Assembly: GCF_023634645.1 (NCBI RefSeq)
Contig: NZ_JAMKMR010000012.1
Location: forward strand, 62,001-126,000
Source: Vibrio sinus
Lineage (GTDB): Bacteria; Pseudomonadota; Gammaproteobacteria; Enterobacterales; Vibrionaceae
Length of the DNA stretch: 64,000 nt
Direction of reading: 5' to 3'
The notes below the pieces were generated by a model. The model was not told where the DNA came from. It worked only from the letters and a program-made list of their open reading frames with translations, and ran no database searches. The position numbers and the translations under genes are program-made. The first letter of the stretch is position 1; each line of letters opens with the position of its first letter. Below, piece after piece: positions 1 through 9,775 of the stretch.

Positions 1-1319
1 ATACCTAGGCTGACTATCAGCTGTGGTAACACAATGGACAGGTTAAATAGACCCATGTAATAGCCCATCTTACGCTGCTCGATTTTTTCCGACAGGATGG
101 CAAATGGCAAACTCACAATAGCAGACCAGCCAACACCTAGGGCAGCCATAAGGACATAAATGACTAAGTGGTTTGCACCGGCCCAGCTTAACAATAGGTA
201 AGACACGGCCATGCTTGCCAAGCAAAATGAGTGGACTCTCGCTCGGCCAAATCGGTTCGACAGAGGTTCAAGAATGAGCGCGGGAACCACTGTGGCGACA
301 GCACTCAAGATTAAAAAGCACAACGCGATGGTTTGACCGAGCTCGCTGCTACTTTCTTGTGGCATTTTGTCTTGGAGAAATGCGAATAAAAATACGAACA
401 TAGTTTGCACGCCTATCCAGCTAAAGGAGTGCGCGGCCAGTATTTTGCGAAACCCGATGACTCCGGCTTGAGTCGTGCTTTTCCCTTTTTCACTGGTGGC
501 CAGAGCTTGGCCAACGAAATAGATGCTAATCACTACTGCAATCAGCTCAGCCCAATAGTGCTGAGTTTTTATTCCGGCTAGATGTAGAGATAGCGCATAA
601 ATATCGTAGATCAAGAAGCCCCAAAGTGGGCGAATATCCACAAGGAAAGTCAACAGTGATTGAGCGGTATTTGGCGCTTCTGACTCGCTAGGTAAATCCG
701 CATGAAGGACTTTTGGCTCCGTTATTAACATCGCGGGTAAAGTGGATAGCAATAAAACCACTGCCGCACCGATATAAATAAGCGTGTAGTTTCCCCAAGC
801 AGCGCCGATGGCGTAGGCAGTGACACCCAATACACCGGACATGGTTTGCATCCAAGTAAAGCCTTTGGTTCGCTTTTCTCCTTCCGGGGTTACATCTGCA
901 ATGATTGCTCGTGTAGGGTTAAAGCTCACATTGATTGACAGGTCGAGTGTTAGGGCAATAGCAATGGCGACGCCTAGTATTCCGTCAAGTCCTAAAGCCG
1001 ATGAGATCACATCGATGTTCGGCAGCGCGAGTAACATTAGGGATGAAAGCACTCCGCCAATGATGATAAATGGCCGTCTTCGGCCATTCCAAAACCAAAC
1101 CTTATCACTGATGATACCGACAATAACTTGGCCTAGAATCCCAGCAATCGGCCCCGCTGCCCATACCAGCCCAACTTGATGGATATCCAAACCATACTTG
1201 GTATTAAGAATCCAGCTTAAAGCTGAAATTTGTATCGATAGGGCAAACCCCATCGATGCTGAGGGCATGCTTAACAGCATAAAAAAGGAATTGGTTAGGG
1301 TACGTTGAATTTTATGCAT
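1..1319 (-). CDS. MFS sugar transporter, SLC45/GPH-like (partial, C-terminus outside window)
   Basis: The reading frame is open from an ATG at 1319 to the window edge, about 439 codons, so only the C-terminal end is missing. The protein is very hydrophobic with many membrane helices. It has the MFS loop GIISDKVWFWNGRRRP after helix 2 and a late YMGLFNLSIVLPQ segment, both of which I associate with sucrose/maltose-type carriers of the SLC45 group. It starts 13 bases after the stop of the secreted alpha-amylase on the same strand, so the two are probably one operon: the amylase would release maltodextrins outside the inner membrane and this carrier would import maltose or a related sugar. Substrate is inferred from context only. 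Confidence 0.85.
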   Translation of the reverse strand, partial: MHKIQRTLTNSFFMLLSMPSASMGFALSIQISALSWILNTKYGLDIHQVGLVWAAGPIAGILGQVIVGIISDKVWFWNGRRRPFIIIGGVLSSLMLLALPNIDVISSALGLDGILGVAIAIALTLDLSINVSFNPTRAIIADVTPEGEKRTKGFTWMQTMSGVLGVTAYAIGAAWGNYTLIYIGAAVVLLLSTLPAMLITEPKVLHADLPSESEAPNTAQSLLTFLVDIRPLWGFLIYDIYALSLHLAGIKTQHYWAELIAVVISIYFVGQALATSEKGKSTTQAGVIGFRKILAAHSFSWIGVQTMFVFLFAFLQDKMPQESSSELGQTIALCFLILSAVATVVPALILEPLSNRFGRARVHSFCLASMAVSYLLLSWAGANHLVIYVLMAALGVGWSAIVSLPFAILSEKIEQRKMGYYMGLFNLSIVLPQLIVSLG

Positions 1320-1331
1320 AATTGGATTCCA

Positions 1332-2732
1332 CTACATCATGTACATTCTGGCTGTACGTGCAGGCAGGTTAAATGTGTGATAGCGAGAGGTGATTTGTTC
1401 TTTCGCACCACTCAACACATCTTTGTAGTCGACGTACCAGTTAAGCTCATATTGATTTGTGTCCACCGTCACGTTTTGTGCATCACCACATTTATTGATG
1501 CCAACAATGCCTTGCTTGCCACGTTTGAACAAAAGTGTGCAGTGATCACTATGTAGTACCGTCATCGCTTTGCCTTGCATGGCGTTGTGGAAGGCGATCA
1601 TCTCGACCATTTGAGTTTTATCCCAAACGTTTTTCCAACGTCCATTGTCCTTATCTTCGGAAGCGGGTAGCTCATCACTGTACACCAACGGCGTTCCTCC
1701 ATCTCGGCCCAAAATGTAGGCGTAGGCAAGAGTTTCATCGGTTGGGTCCATGATCTGATACCGGAAGCCATCATTGTTCGGGATGTCATGAGTAATGGTG
1801 AATGTCACTGCTCTTGAGCCTTCTAATGCCGCTCCATAGGCTTGTGGGTCGTGAAGCTCGTTAAGCCCGCCATTGATTGAAAACGCGTCACGAATGGTGG
1901 CGAATAATGGGAAATCATAGGCGGCATGCGTGGTGTTGTTCAGGTAGGGCGCAAGAAATACGTCATAGCTAACATCGCCTTTTCCACCACTGGTGATCAC
2001 TTCTCCAAACACGTACATTCCGCTGATAATACTCGGTGTGAAAATCTGATCGATTTGGTATTGACTCATGTGTTTAACCGCATCGATACGAAAGCCTTTG
2101 ACTCCGAGATCTTTTAGCGCTTGTAGGTATAAACGCTGTTGAGACACAACCCAATTATTCGGATCAAGATCGGGTAAACCTGTATCACCGTTACCACCAC
2201 ACAAGCGCCAATATTGTACGTTGCCTGGGTCATTCCAATCGGTGATGCAACCTGCAGGATGAAAGTCGTTCGCCGAGAAGAGCTCTTGGCTCAAATCTCC
2301 AAACAAAGTTTGTTTGGCATAGTAGCTACTACGATTTTTATAATCAGCAAGGACATCGGTTCCTGGATAGTTTAAGTCACTGCGCTTCCAACTCTCATTG
2401 GCCATATGGTTTAGGACCACATCAGCATAGACCTCAACACCGACTTTCTTAAGCGCCTGAATCATGTTGACGAAGTCTTCTTTATTGCCCAACGGAGAAT
2501 CGATGACTCTGTAATCTTGTGGTTGATATCGCGCCCACCATTGGTCTCCGCTAGATTTCATTGCAGGAGCGACAAGTACCTGCTTGTATCCCGCTTGGGC
2601 AATTTGATTGGCTTTTGCAGCGACCTCTGAATATTTCCAGTTAAACGCATGCAATATGGTGTCAGCACTGACACTTCGTATTACGCCGAAGGTAAAAGAT
2701 AGAATTATTAGTATATTAACCACTGCTTTCAT
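1332..2732 (-). CDS. Secreted alpha-amylase (GH13)
   Basis: The 466-residue protein begins with a signal peptide (about residues 1-23, ending SVSA). The four GH13 regions are present: DVVLNH (104-109), GFRIDAVKH (213-221) with nucleophile D217, GEVIT with acid/base E244, and the transition-state pair H315-D316 in ITHDIPNND. The (beta/alpha)8 barrel is followed by a short C-terminal beta domain and no starch-binding module, so this is a compact enzyme. It should cut alpha-1,4-glucan in the periplasm or outside the cell. It is followed at once by an MFS sugar carrier. A CRP-like palindrome lies about 190 bases upstream, consistent with control by carbon status. Activity is well supported; exact product size is not. 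Confidence 0.93.
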   Translation of the reverse strand: MKAVVNILIILSFTFGVIRSVSADTILHAFNWKYSEVAAKANQIAQAGYKQVLVAPAMKSSGDQWWARYQPQDYRVIDSPLGNKEDFVNMIQALKKVGVEVYADVVLNHMANESWKRSDLNYPGTDVLADYKNRSSYYAKQTLFGDLSQELFSANDFHPAGCITDWNDPGNVQYWRLCGGNGDTGLPDLDPNNWVVSQQRLYLQALKDLGVKGFRIDAVKHMSQYQIDQIFTPSIISGMYVFGEVITSGGKGDVSYDVFLAPYLNNTTHAAYDFPLFATIRDAFSINGGLNELHDPQAYGAALEGSRAVTFTITHDIPNNDGFRYQIMDPTDETLAYAYILGRDGGTPLVYSDELPASEDKDNGRWKNVWDKTQMVEMIAFHNAMQGKAMTVLHSDHCTLLFKRGKQGIVGINKCGDAQNVTVDTNQYELNWYVDYKDVLSGAKEQITSRYHTFNLPARTARMYMM

Positions 2733-3043
2733 AGAGCATACCCCGCTTTGTTATTTTGGGGCTCATAATATTTAACTAATTATTAATGCAAAGATAGATA
2801 TAAAAAACTTTAGGATTCCATCACTGAAAGGGATAACAAATCCGATGAATCCTTAGTTGAAACGACATTATGTATGGTTTGGTGTGGTTTGCTCTAATCG
2901 GTTTGTGGGTATCCACCATTTGTGATCTATATCACTAAAATTTACCGTATGGATTTTAGCTTGAGGTTATTGATATTAAACAACAACTTTAGTATCTTCA
3001 GCCGCTTTTTAATATATTCCACCAGTGTTTTGAAGTAATGTGA
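2733..3043. other. Intergenic region upstream of the amylase
   Basis: No credible gene. It is AT-rich and carries a short inverted repeat GTGG-GTAT-CCAC (2905-2916) and the CRP-like site listed separately. It should hold the promoter of the amylase operon on the minus strand. Confidence 0.5.
2921..2936. promoter_or_regulatory. Candidate CRP (cAMP receptor) site
   Basis: TGTGA-TCTATA-TCACT matches nine of ten positions of the TGTGA-N6-TCACA consensus. It lies about 190 bases upstream of the amylase start on the opposite strand, far for classical activation unless the 5' leader is long. Inferred from pattern only. Confidence 0.45.
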
Positions 3044-3307
3044 TATACCCAAATTACTTCGAGATGCGAGTTTCAGCGAGATAGATAAGGCTTCAATGCT
3101 AGTCAGGGATGTGAGGCATAGTCATTCTACGTCGAGCAGCCCTAACAACGCAGTGAAGCCTTATCTACTCGCCCTTTGGGAGCGGTGTGAGTGGCCCACT
3201 TTCGCGTCAAAGGCCTTTGAAATGGATGGCCATTCCTGCAGACCTTTTCCTTAAATTGGGCCACTCACATCGCTCTGAATTCTGCATCTTGAAGTAACTT
3301 GGGTATA
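3044..3307. mobile_element. MITE-like non-coding element with 24-bp terminal inverted repeats
   Basis: The left end (3044-3067, beginning TATACCCAAATTACTTCGAG) and the right end (3284-3307, ending AACTTGGGTATA) are inverted repeats that match at 22 of 24 positions. Inside are two more inverted repeats: GATAAGGCTTCA (3083-3094) with TGAAGCCTTATC (3154-3165), and GAGTGGCCCA (3189-3198) with TGGGCCACTC (about 3258-3267). There is no transposase gene. The right 118 bases recur at 59134-59251 with about seven differences. The right end sits directly before the ribosome binding site of the next gene, so the element now supplies that gene's upstream region. The structure fits a miniature element mobilised in trans, or a structured intergenic RNA/terminator family. 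Confidence 0.75.
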
Positions 3308-3320
3308 AAAAGGAGACAAT

Positions 3321-3731
3321 ATGAAAAACAAACTTCACCGTGGCTCTTGCCTTTGTGGTTCTACTCAATACGAACTTGAAGGGGAGTTTCAATCTTTTTT
3401 CTTGTGCCATTGCAGTCGATGCCAAAAAGATACGGGCTCAGCACATGCATCCAATTTGTTTGCTCCACAGTCGAAGCTATCTTGGCGACAAGGAGAAGAA
3501 AACGTGAGCATTTATCAGCTTCCGAATAGTCGGCATGCTAAAGCGTTTTGTAAGCGATGTGGTTCAGCATTACCTCTTTTTGCCAAGGAGCTGGGCTTCA
3601 CCATGGTTCCAGCTGGGAGTTTAGATACGCCAGTTCCTATATCGCCAACCGCAAAAATCTTTATGGCTAGCTGCGCGGATTGGCTACAGAACATCAATCA
3701 TGATATTAGTTTTGATGAGTTTCCAGAATAG
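3321..3731 (+). CDS. GFA-family (CENP-V/GFA) zinc protein
   Basis: The 136-residue protein has the zinc cysteines of the GFA family: C10 and C12 in SCLCG, C29, C31 and C34 in CHCSRC, and C77/C80 in FCKRCG. The family is named after a protein once thought to help formaldehyde react with glutathione, but most members have no proven reaction. A good ribosome binding site (AAGGAGA, about 3310) precedes the ATG; it begins a few bases after the end of the MITE-like element. A glutathione-dependent formaldehyde dehydrogenase lies 4 kb away on the other strand, which may be coincidence. Family call is firm; function is open. Confidence 0.9.
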   Translation: MKNKLHRGSCLCGSTQYELEGEFQSFFLCHCSRCQKDTGSAHASNLFAPQSKLSWRQGEENVSIYQLPNSRHAKAFCKRCGSALPLFAKELGFTMVPAGSLDTPVPISPTAKIFMASCADWLQNINHDISFDEFPE

Positions 3732-4131
3732 GTGGTTTGAAGCTTGATCTCCCGTTGAAGCTCGTATCTCAAATTAGTCTTGGTATAGCATTCTTTAAAC
3801 AAGAATAGTGCATTAAATATTTTATAACAACAAGTGCCTATTCTTGATATTACTACTCTTACACAATGTTAACTTTACCTATTTAACCCTTCTAATATTT
3901 ATATCACTATACAACGATTTAACGAGCTGAAATAAATAATATTTATTTTTCAAATGGTTGTGATTATTTGTCGATCCTTTGACTGTAAGCAACTAAATCT
4001 CCTAAACCATAAAACAACAAATTTAGAAACTTAATTTTTAATTTTAATATTATCAGTATTGTATATATATGATTAATATTAATCGTACGGTTAAATTTCA
4101 ATCAAGGAGCGACGAGTGAGAGGATTTAAAT
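3732..4131. other. AT-rich intergenic region
   Basis: Four hundred bases without a credible reading frame on either strand. The base composition is clearly more AT-rich than the genes before it. The only structure I see is the palindrome at 4071-4084, listed separately. Confidence 0.5.
4071..4084. promoter_or_regulatory. Perfect 14-bp palindrome upstream of the RelA/SpoT-fold gene
   Basis: GATTAATATTAATC is a perfect palindrome 47 bases before the ATG of the next gene and just after a TATATAT stretch that could be a -10 element. It could be an operator. In such AT-rich DNA chance is also possible. Confidence 0.3.
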
Positions 4132-5316
4132 ATGATCGAACAATCCACAGTGTCAGAATACATACAATGGTTAATATCATTTCTACCAGGGTATGAAACC
4201 CCTAGCGTCCCAACCCCAAATATGATTTCCGAAGAACAGGTTCGGAAAAATAAAAGCAAAGTTCTAGCAAAAATAAATCAACAAAAAAGTATGTCCCAAG
4301 GGTTTAGGCTCGTTAATAATGTGCAATATAAAGCTAAGCTCGATGAATTACGCCGTAAAGTTGAACACTATAAATATGAGAATGAATCTAATAAAGCACA
4401 AGATAAAATTATATTGGAGATAATGACCAATAAAGATAAGGTAAACAATTATTTAGAGTCAAAGGTAAGCAACCAGCTATCATCAGGAAAAGCCGACTTT
4501 CACGCCAAGAATCAACTTGCTAATGCTCAATTGAAGAAAAAACAACTGTTTCTAATGTTTATGGAAATCACCGAGGCTCAAGCTGAATTGGTTGAATACG
4601 CTAGAAAAATAAAAGAAACAACAGGAGGGGTATTAAAGCAGCCACCCGGTGCGTATTTTGGTGTAAAAGATTTTCACGGTTCATTAGACAAAATCACGAA
4701 TAGGAAGCGCCACTATGATATTGGCGATCTTAAAGATGCTGCGCGGATGACCATCATATTTAAAACGCTAGATGATATGGTAGCGGCAAAATCACTAATT
4801 CGTCTGTCAGATGAGTTTAAGCAGCTTCAGCACTTTCAATCTGCTATGAAAGATAGATACAAAACCAGTAAGGGTGATGATGCCAGATTCAATTGTGACG
4901 CGACTGATGCGGGTTATAAGGACATTAAATTCTTTTTGAAGATGAGCAATGGCCATATCGGTGAGCTACAACTCAACACAGAGAATATGATTGTTGCTAA
5001 GAAAAATGGACATGTGATTTACGATATTCTTCGCGATGGTGGGGCGTTAGATAAGCCATTTACGATCACCAATCATGAAGTGTTGGCGAAGATACAGCGG
5101 AACATGAGTGAAAAATGGTTTAACTTTATCCGCCAAAGAGTGCCAAAAGCGAAACCAGATTTAGGCATTCTTGTTAGCTTGGTTGACAGAATGAAAGCTA
5201 ATGTCGCAAGAGGCAATCATTCCGTTGTAGTGTCTTTAGCTGAAATTGAAGCACTGTCTCGCGTTAGTCTATGTATTTACGAACAAGGTGATAACGGTAG
5301 AGCGCTGCTCGATTAA
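4132..5316 (+). CDS. Orphan RelA/SpoT-fold nucleotidyltransferase-like protein
   Basis: The 394-residue protein has a charged, probably helical N-terminal half (about 35-165) and a C-terminal half that reads as a (p)ppGpp-synthetase fold. Matching landmarks are K179...S184..K187 (the basic R-x-K...S...K patch), DIGDLKDAAR with D199 and R205 (the D...R motif), GY at 261-262, ELQLNT with E278 and Q280 (the E-x-Q-x-R-T motif, with N in place of R), and H294..Y297. There is no HD hydrolase region and no TGS or ACT domain, so this is not a classical long RSH enzyme. No neighbour looks like an antitoxin or immunity gene. It could be a small alarmone synthetase or a nucleotide-transferring toxin. 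The fold call is from motif spacing only. Confidence 0.6.
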   Translation: MIEQSTVSEYIQWLISFLPGYETPSVPTPNMISEEQVRKNKSKVLAKINQQKSMSQGFRLVNNVQYKAKLDELRRKVEHYKYENESNKAQDKIILEIMTNKDKVNNYLESKVSNQLSSGKADFHAKNQLANAQLKKKQLFLMFMEITEAQAELVEYARKIKETTGGVLKQPPGAYFGVKDFHGSLDKITNRKRHYDIGDLKDAARMTIIFKTLDDMVAAKSLIRLSDEFKQLQHFQSAMKDRYKTSKGDDARFNCDATDAGYKDIKFFLKMSNGHIGELQLNTENMIVAKKNGHVIYDILRDGGALDKPFTITNHEVLAKIQRNMSEKWFNFIRQRVPKAKPDLGILVSLVDRMKANVARGNHSVVVSLAEIEALSRVSLCIYEQGDNGRALLD

Positions 5317-5437
5317 ATTCCGTTTTGGCTCCATAGAGGATAGACGGATCTATCCCCCCAGCTATTTTATTCAAAATGAGCTGCTTAAAATATCGACTAT
5401 GATTAAACATGATCGTTAAAAAAACACCATAACTGAT

Positions 5438-6229
5438 ATGAAAACAGTGCTCACCTTTTTCCTTTTAAGTTGCTCATTTATGGTAGCGAGTAAATCAACA
5501 CACCTTCCTTTAGATGTATCGATAAGTGAATGGCCACCGTGGTCAATGAAAACACAAAATGATGAGTGGGAAGGGATTGCTGTAGATACAATGCATCTAA
5601 TATCCATATGTTCGGATATACAATTTAAGTTCACCAATACAGTCAATACTAAGCGTATGCTACGTGAATGGGGTAAATCAGTATTTGCTGAGCCAGCTAT
5701 CGCTGAAGTTTGGAGGAACTCGCAAGCTGATTCATCCGTCTATACAACCTCTATATTTAGTACAACCGATATCATTCTCGCCCAAAAAAAGATGAAAAAA
5801 ATAAAGGACTATAAAGGCTTGCAGGGATATACAGTGGGAGTCATTAATGGTTTTGTTTACCCAGGGTTTAATGATGCGATCGATAATGGTGAAATCAAGG
5901 TCAGCGTGTCAGTATCAAAAGCACTTCTACCAAAACTTGTTCGGGGAAGAGTTGACGCAGTATTCGCAAATAAAGAAGAGGCTTTATATTATTTCAACCA
6001 TAAAACAAAAAGAAATGACTCTATAAAAGACTACAAAATTATATATTGGTTTGAGGAAGTACCATTGAAAATTAGGCTTCACACAAGCAGAGCTCAGCTT
6101 GTTCCTATTTTTGACAGTGTCATTAAGCGACTAAAAGAGCAAGGGCATCTACAGAAAATCCAAAATTATTACCTAATGCACCATAGAGACAACAGGTTGA
6201 AGCCTAGGTTTGATGTGTGTCCTTTGTAA
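5438..6229 (+). CDS. Periplasmic solute-binding protein, SBP_bac_3-like
   Basis: This 263-residue protein has a signal peptide (about 1-18) followed by the lobe pattern of the amino-acid-binding (SBP_bac_3) family: an early SEWPPWS...WEGIAVDTM segment, a central GYTVGVINGF hinge strand and a late KRLKEQGHLQKI segment. There are no ABC permease or ATPase genes beside it, so it is an orphan. Such proteins in vibrios may serve a distant transporter or a sensor. The start has only a weak ribosome binding site. Low-GC flanks resemble those of the preceding RelA/SpoT-fold gene. Confidence 0.75.
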   Translation: MKTVLTFFLLSCSFMVASKSTHLPLDVSISEWPPWSMKTQNDEWEGIAVDTMHLISICSDIQFKFTNTVNTKRMLREWGKSVFAEPAIAEVWRNSQADSSVYTTSIFSTTDIILAQKKMKKIKDYKGLQGYTVGVINGFVYPGFNDAIDNGEIKVSVSVSKALLPKLVRGRVDAVFANKEEALYYFNHKTKRNDSIKDYKIIYWFEEVPLKIRLHTSRAQLVPIFDSVIKRLKEQGHLQKIQNYYLMHHRDNRLKPRFDVCPL

Positions 6230-6380
6230 TACGGGTGGTTTCAGTGTGGTGAAACTGGGTACGTTTTAATTGTGGAGTGGGAGGTGCTTTGCAAGATAAA
6301 ATGTTTGTTGTGCAGCCTTTGTATACACGATTATCGGTACGCCATACAATGAGCGGATTATCTAAGGAAGGACCCTGAAT

Positions 6381-7370
6381 ATGAAGTTGCTTATCCCCTT
6401 GTGTTTATTGACATTTATGTACACTAGTTTGGTTAGTGCCAAAGAATGTGGCACGATCACCATTGCGGATATGAATTGGAGCTCAGCCAGCTTAATCGCC
6501 AATGTCGACCAGTTTATTCTCCAAAATGGCTATGGTTGTGACGCTGAATTGGTGCCTGGAGATTCAAATCCGACCAGCGCATCAATGATTGAGAAGGGCC
6601 AGCCTGATGTCGCTCCCGAATTGTGGACCAACAGTTTGAAGGATGCTCTGGAAGAGGGCGTTAGAGAAAAACGGCTAAGGATCGCAGGTAAAGTGCTTTC
6701 AGATGGTGGAGAAGAGGGCTTTTGGGTGCCTAAATATTTGGTTAGTCAGTATCCCGAATTGGCGACGATAGAGGGAATAAAAAAGCACGCCAAATTGTTT
6801 GAAAATCCGCAAGATCCCGACTCTTCAGGCATTTATGGATGTCCTGCGGGGTGGGCCTGCCAAATAACCACTGAAAATTTGTTTAAAGCCCTGAAATTAA
6901 AACAAGCGGGTTTTACCATCATAGATCCAGGTTCTGCAGCAGGATTATCTGGGGCGTTGGCGAAAGCGTACGAAAGACACAAGCCGTGGCTGGGATACTA
7001 TTGGGCACCTACTCCTATATTAGGAAAATATGAGATGGTGAAAGTGGATTTTGGTAGTGGTGTCGATGAACAGGAGTTTATCAATTGCACCACACAAGCT
7101 GACTGCTTGAATCCCAAAGTGACTATGTATCCACCGGGTCCAGTTTATACGATTACCACGCAAAAACTTGCAGAAAGAGCGCCTGAAGCCTATCAGTATT
7201 TCGCAACCAGAAGCTTTACCAATCAAGATTTGAACCAGTTACTTGCATGGATGGAGGAGAACCAAGCCGATGGTAACGACGCTATGTATTATTTTTTAAC
7301 TCATTATCCCCAAATTTGGCACAAATGGGTGCCTAAATCAGTCGCGGATAAAGTAGAGGCAGCCTTGTAG
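6381..7370 (+). CDS. Orphan OpuAC/ProX-type substrate-binding protein
   Basis: The 329-residue protein has a signal peptide (about 1-20, LVSA) and resembles the glycine-betaine/choline-binding OpuAC family: IADMNWSSASLIANVDQFIL at the start, DVAPELWTNS, and the aromatic-rich GYYWAPTPILGKYEMV. It contains several cysteine pairs (for example in CGTI, YGCDAE, YGCPAGWAC, NCTTQADC) that could form disulfides in the periplasm. No permease or ATPase gene adjoins it. The ribosome binding site AAGGAAGGA lies just before the ATG. The ligand is probably a quaternary amine or similar osmolyte, but this is inferred from family only. Confidence 0.8.
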   Translation: MKLLIPLCLLTFMYTSLVSAKECGTITIADMNWSSASLIANVDQFILQNGYGCDAELVPGDSNPTSASMIEKGQPDVAPELWTNSLKDALEEGVREKRLRIAGKVLSDGGEEGFWVPKYLVSQYPELATIEGIKKHAKLFENPQDPDSSGIYGCPAGWACQITTENLFKALKLKQAGFTIIDPGSAAGLSGALAKAYERHKPWLGYYWAPTPILGKYEMVKVDFGSGVDEQEFINCTTQADCLNPKVTMYPPGPVYTITTQKLAERAPEAYQYFATRSFTNQDLNQLLAWMEENQADGNDAMYYFLTHYPQIWHKWVPKSVADKVEAAL

Positions 7371-7378
7371 TCACTTGG

Positions 7379-7421
7379 ATGTCCCGTCCTAAAACCGTCA
7401 ACCTATTTTAGGACGGGACAT
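7379..7421. terminator. Bidirectional terminator between convergent genes
   Basis: A perfect 16-bp stem (7379-7394 with 7406-7421, arms ATGTCCCGTCCTAAAA and its complement) with an 11-base loop. The arms end in A or T runs, so it can work on both strands. It separates the OpuAC-like gene from the convergent dehydrogenase gene. Confidence 0.8.
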
Positions 7422-7426
7422 TATGC

Positions 7427-8602
<1,176 letters not shown>

Positions 8603-8604
8603 TC

Positions 8605-8639
8605 ACGCCATGCATTAGAAATTAAGCAATACATGGCGT
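8605..8639. promoter_or_regulatory. Inverted repeat in the frmA-LysR divergent promoter
   Basis: ACGCCATG (8605-8612) and CATGGCGT (8632-8639) are perfect 8-base inverted repeats 19 bases apart. Placed between frmA and the divergent LysR gene, they could be an operator or a leader hairpin. Confidence 0.35.
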
Positions 8640-8750
8640 TTGATCTCGGCTATTCTAATTTTTCCCAATGAATTAATAATCCATGTATTTTGAAAATATC
8701 TTTTACATATATGTAATAATAAGATCTAAATTAGTAAAAAGAGAATCGTG

Positions 8751-9650
8751 ATGAATGATTGGGAAGGGGTGTCGGAATTTGTTGCTGTCGTTGATAACTA
8801 CTCGTTTACCGCGGCTGCCAAAAAATTGAAAACGTCAGTCGCTCAGATAAGTAGACGCGTATCAGCTCTAGAAGACAGGCTCGCGGTTAAGCTGTTGCTA
8901 CGAACTACCAGAAAAGTAACGGTTACTGAAGCAGGTCAGCTGTATTACACGCACTGCCGAAACTTAGTTGAAGGCCTTGAAATCGCAGAGCTTGCAGTCA
9001 CGCAGATGCAAGCCAGTCCCAAAGGGTTGTTAAAAATAACGGCTCCGGTTACCTTTGGTGAATCGCATATTGCGCCTTTGATAAATGAGTTCTTAGCACT
9101 CTATCCGCAAGTTGATTTGGAGTTGACGCTCACCAATTTAAAAGTAGATCTGGTGGATTCTGGCATGGACATGGCTATTCGCATGGGGCGCTTGGCTGAT
9201 TCTAGTCTGATTGCAAAACGGCTCTCTACCCGGCAGCTGTATGTTTGCGCAGCGCCAAGCTATTTTGAACAACATGGTATGCCTACCACTCTTGCTGAAC
9301 TGAGCGACCACAATTGTTTAGTTGGCTCTGCAGAACATTGGCGATTTTTGGATAACAAGAAAACTAAATCATTGAAGGTTTCCGGACGGATACGTTGCAA
9401 CTCAGGATTTGCTTTATTAGATGCCGCCATACGAGGGTTAGGGTTGGTGCAACTCCCTGATTACTACGTGCATAAGGCATTGGAATTGGGAGAGTTGATA
9501 GAAGTCTTAAGTGGCTATCGAGATGAAAGAGAAGGTATCTGGGCACTTTACCCAAACAACAGAAACTTATCTCCTAAAGTTCGTTTGTTGATTGATTTTC
9601 TAGCTGAGAGACTTGGGGATGGTCTCAAAGGCGGCCTCCTGACAGACTAA
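8751..9650 (+). CDS. LysR-family transcriptional regulator
   Basis: The 299-residue protein has an N-terminal winged helix-turn-helix (about 4-63, FTAAAKKLKTSVAQISRRVS) and a C-terminal LysR substrate-binding domain of the CrgA/DmlR-like subgroup (GLLKITAPVTFGE, then DLVDSGMDMAIRMGRL). I chose the ATG at 8751; a GTG one codon earlier (8748) is also possible. It is divergent from frmA, so it probably senses an aldehyde-related signal and controls frmA and itself. Inducer unknown. Confidence 0.9.
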   Translation: MNDWEGVSEFVAVVDNYSFTAAAKKLKTSVAQISRRVSALEDRLAVKLLLRTTRKVTVTEAGQLYYTHCRNLVEGLEIAELAVTQMQASPKGLLKITAPVTFGESHIAPLINEFLALYPQVDLELTLTNLKVDLVDSGMDMAIRMGRLADSSLIAKRLSTRQLYVCAAPSYFEQHGMPTTLAELSDHNCLVGSAEHWRFLDNKKTKSLKVSGRIRCNSGFALLDAAIRGLGLVQLPDYYVHKALELGELIEVLSGYRDEREGIWALYPNNRNLSPKVRLLIDFLAERLGDGLKGGLLTD

Positions 9651-9775
9651 ATTAGGGCACGCACACCTTCTGAGGTTAAATCAATCCGAGTAGCGCGACC
9701 GTGTATTTCACATATACTTTATTAGGGCGTGGCCTAGTGACATAGGTGAAGTTTTTATCAATTTGGAGGCTGCTA

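Noticed and set aside
3207..3425. 72-codon minus-strand frame
   Set aside because: It is read from the inside of the MITE-like element and overlaps the GFA gene; it has no ribosome binding site or family pattern.
9746..9775. Earlier GTG start for the binding protein at 9776
   Set aside because: The ATG at 9776 has a good ribosome binding site and places the signal peptide at the N-terminus.
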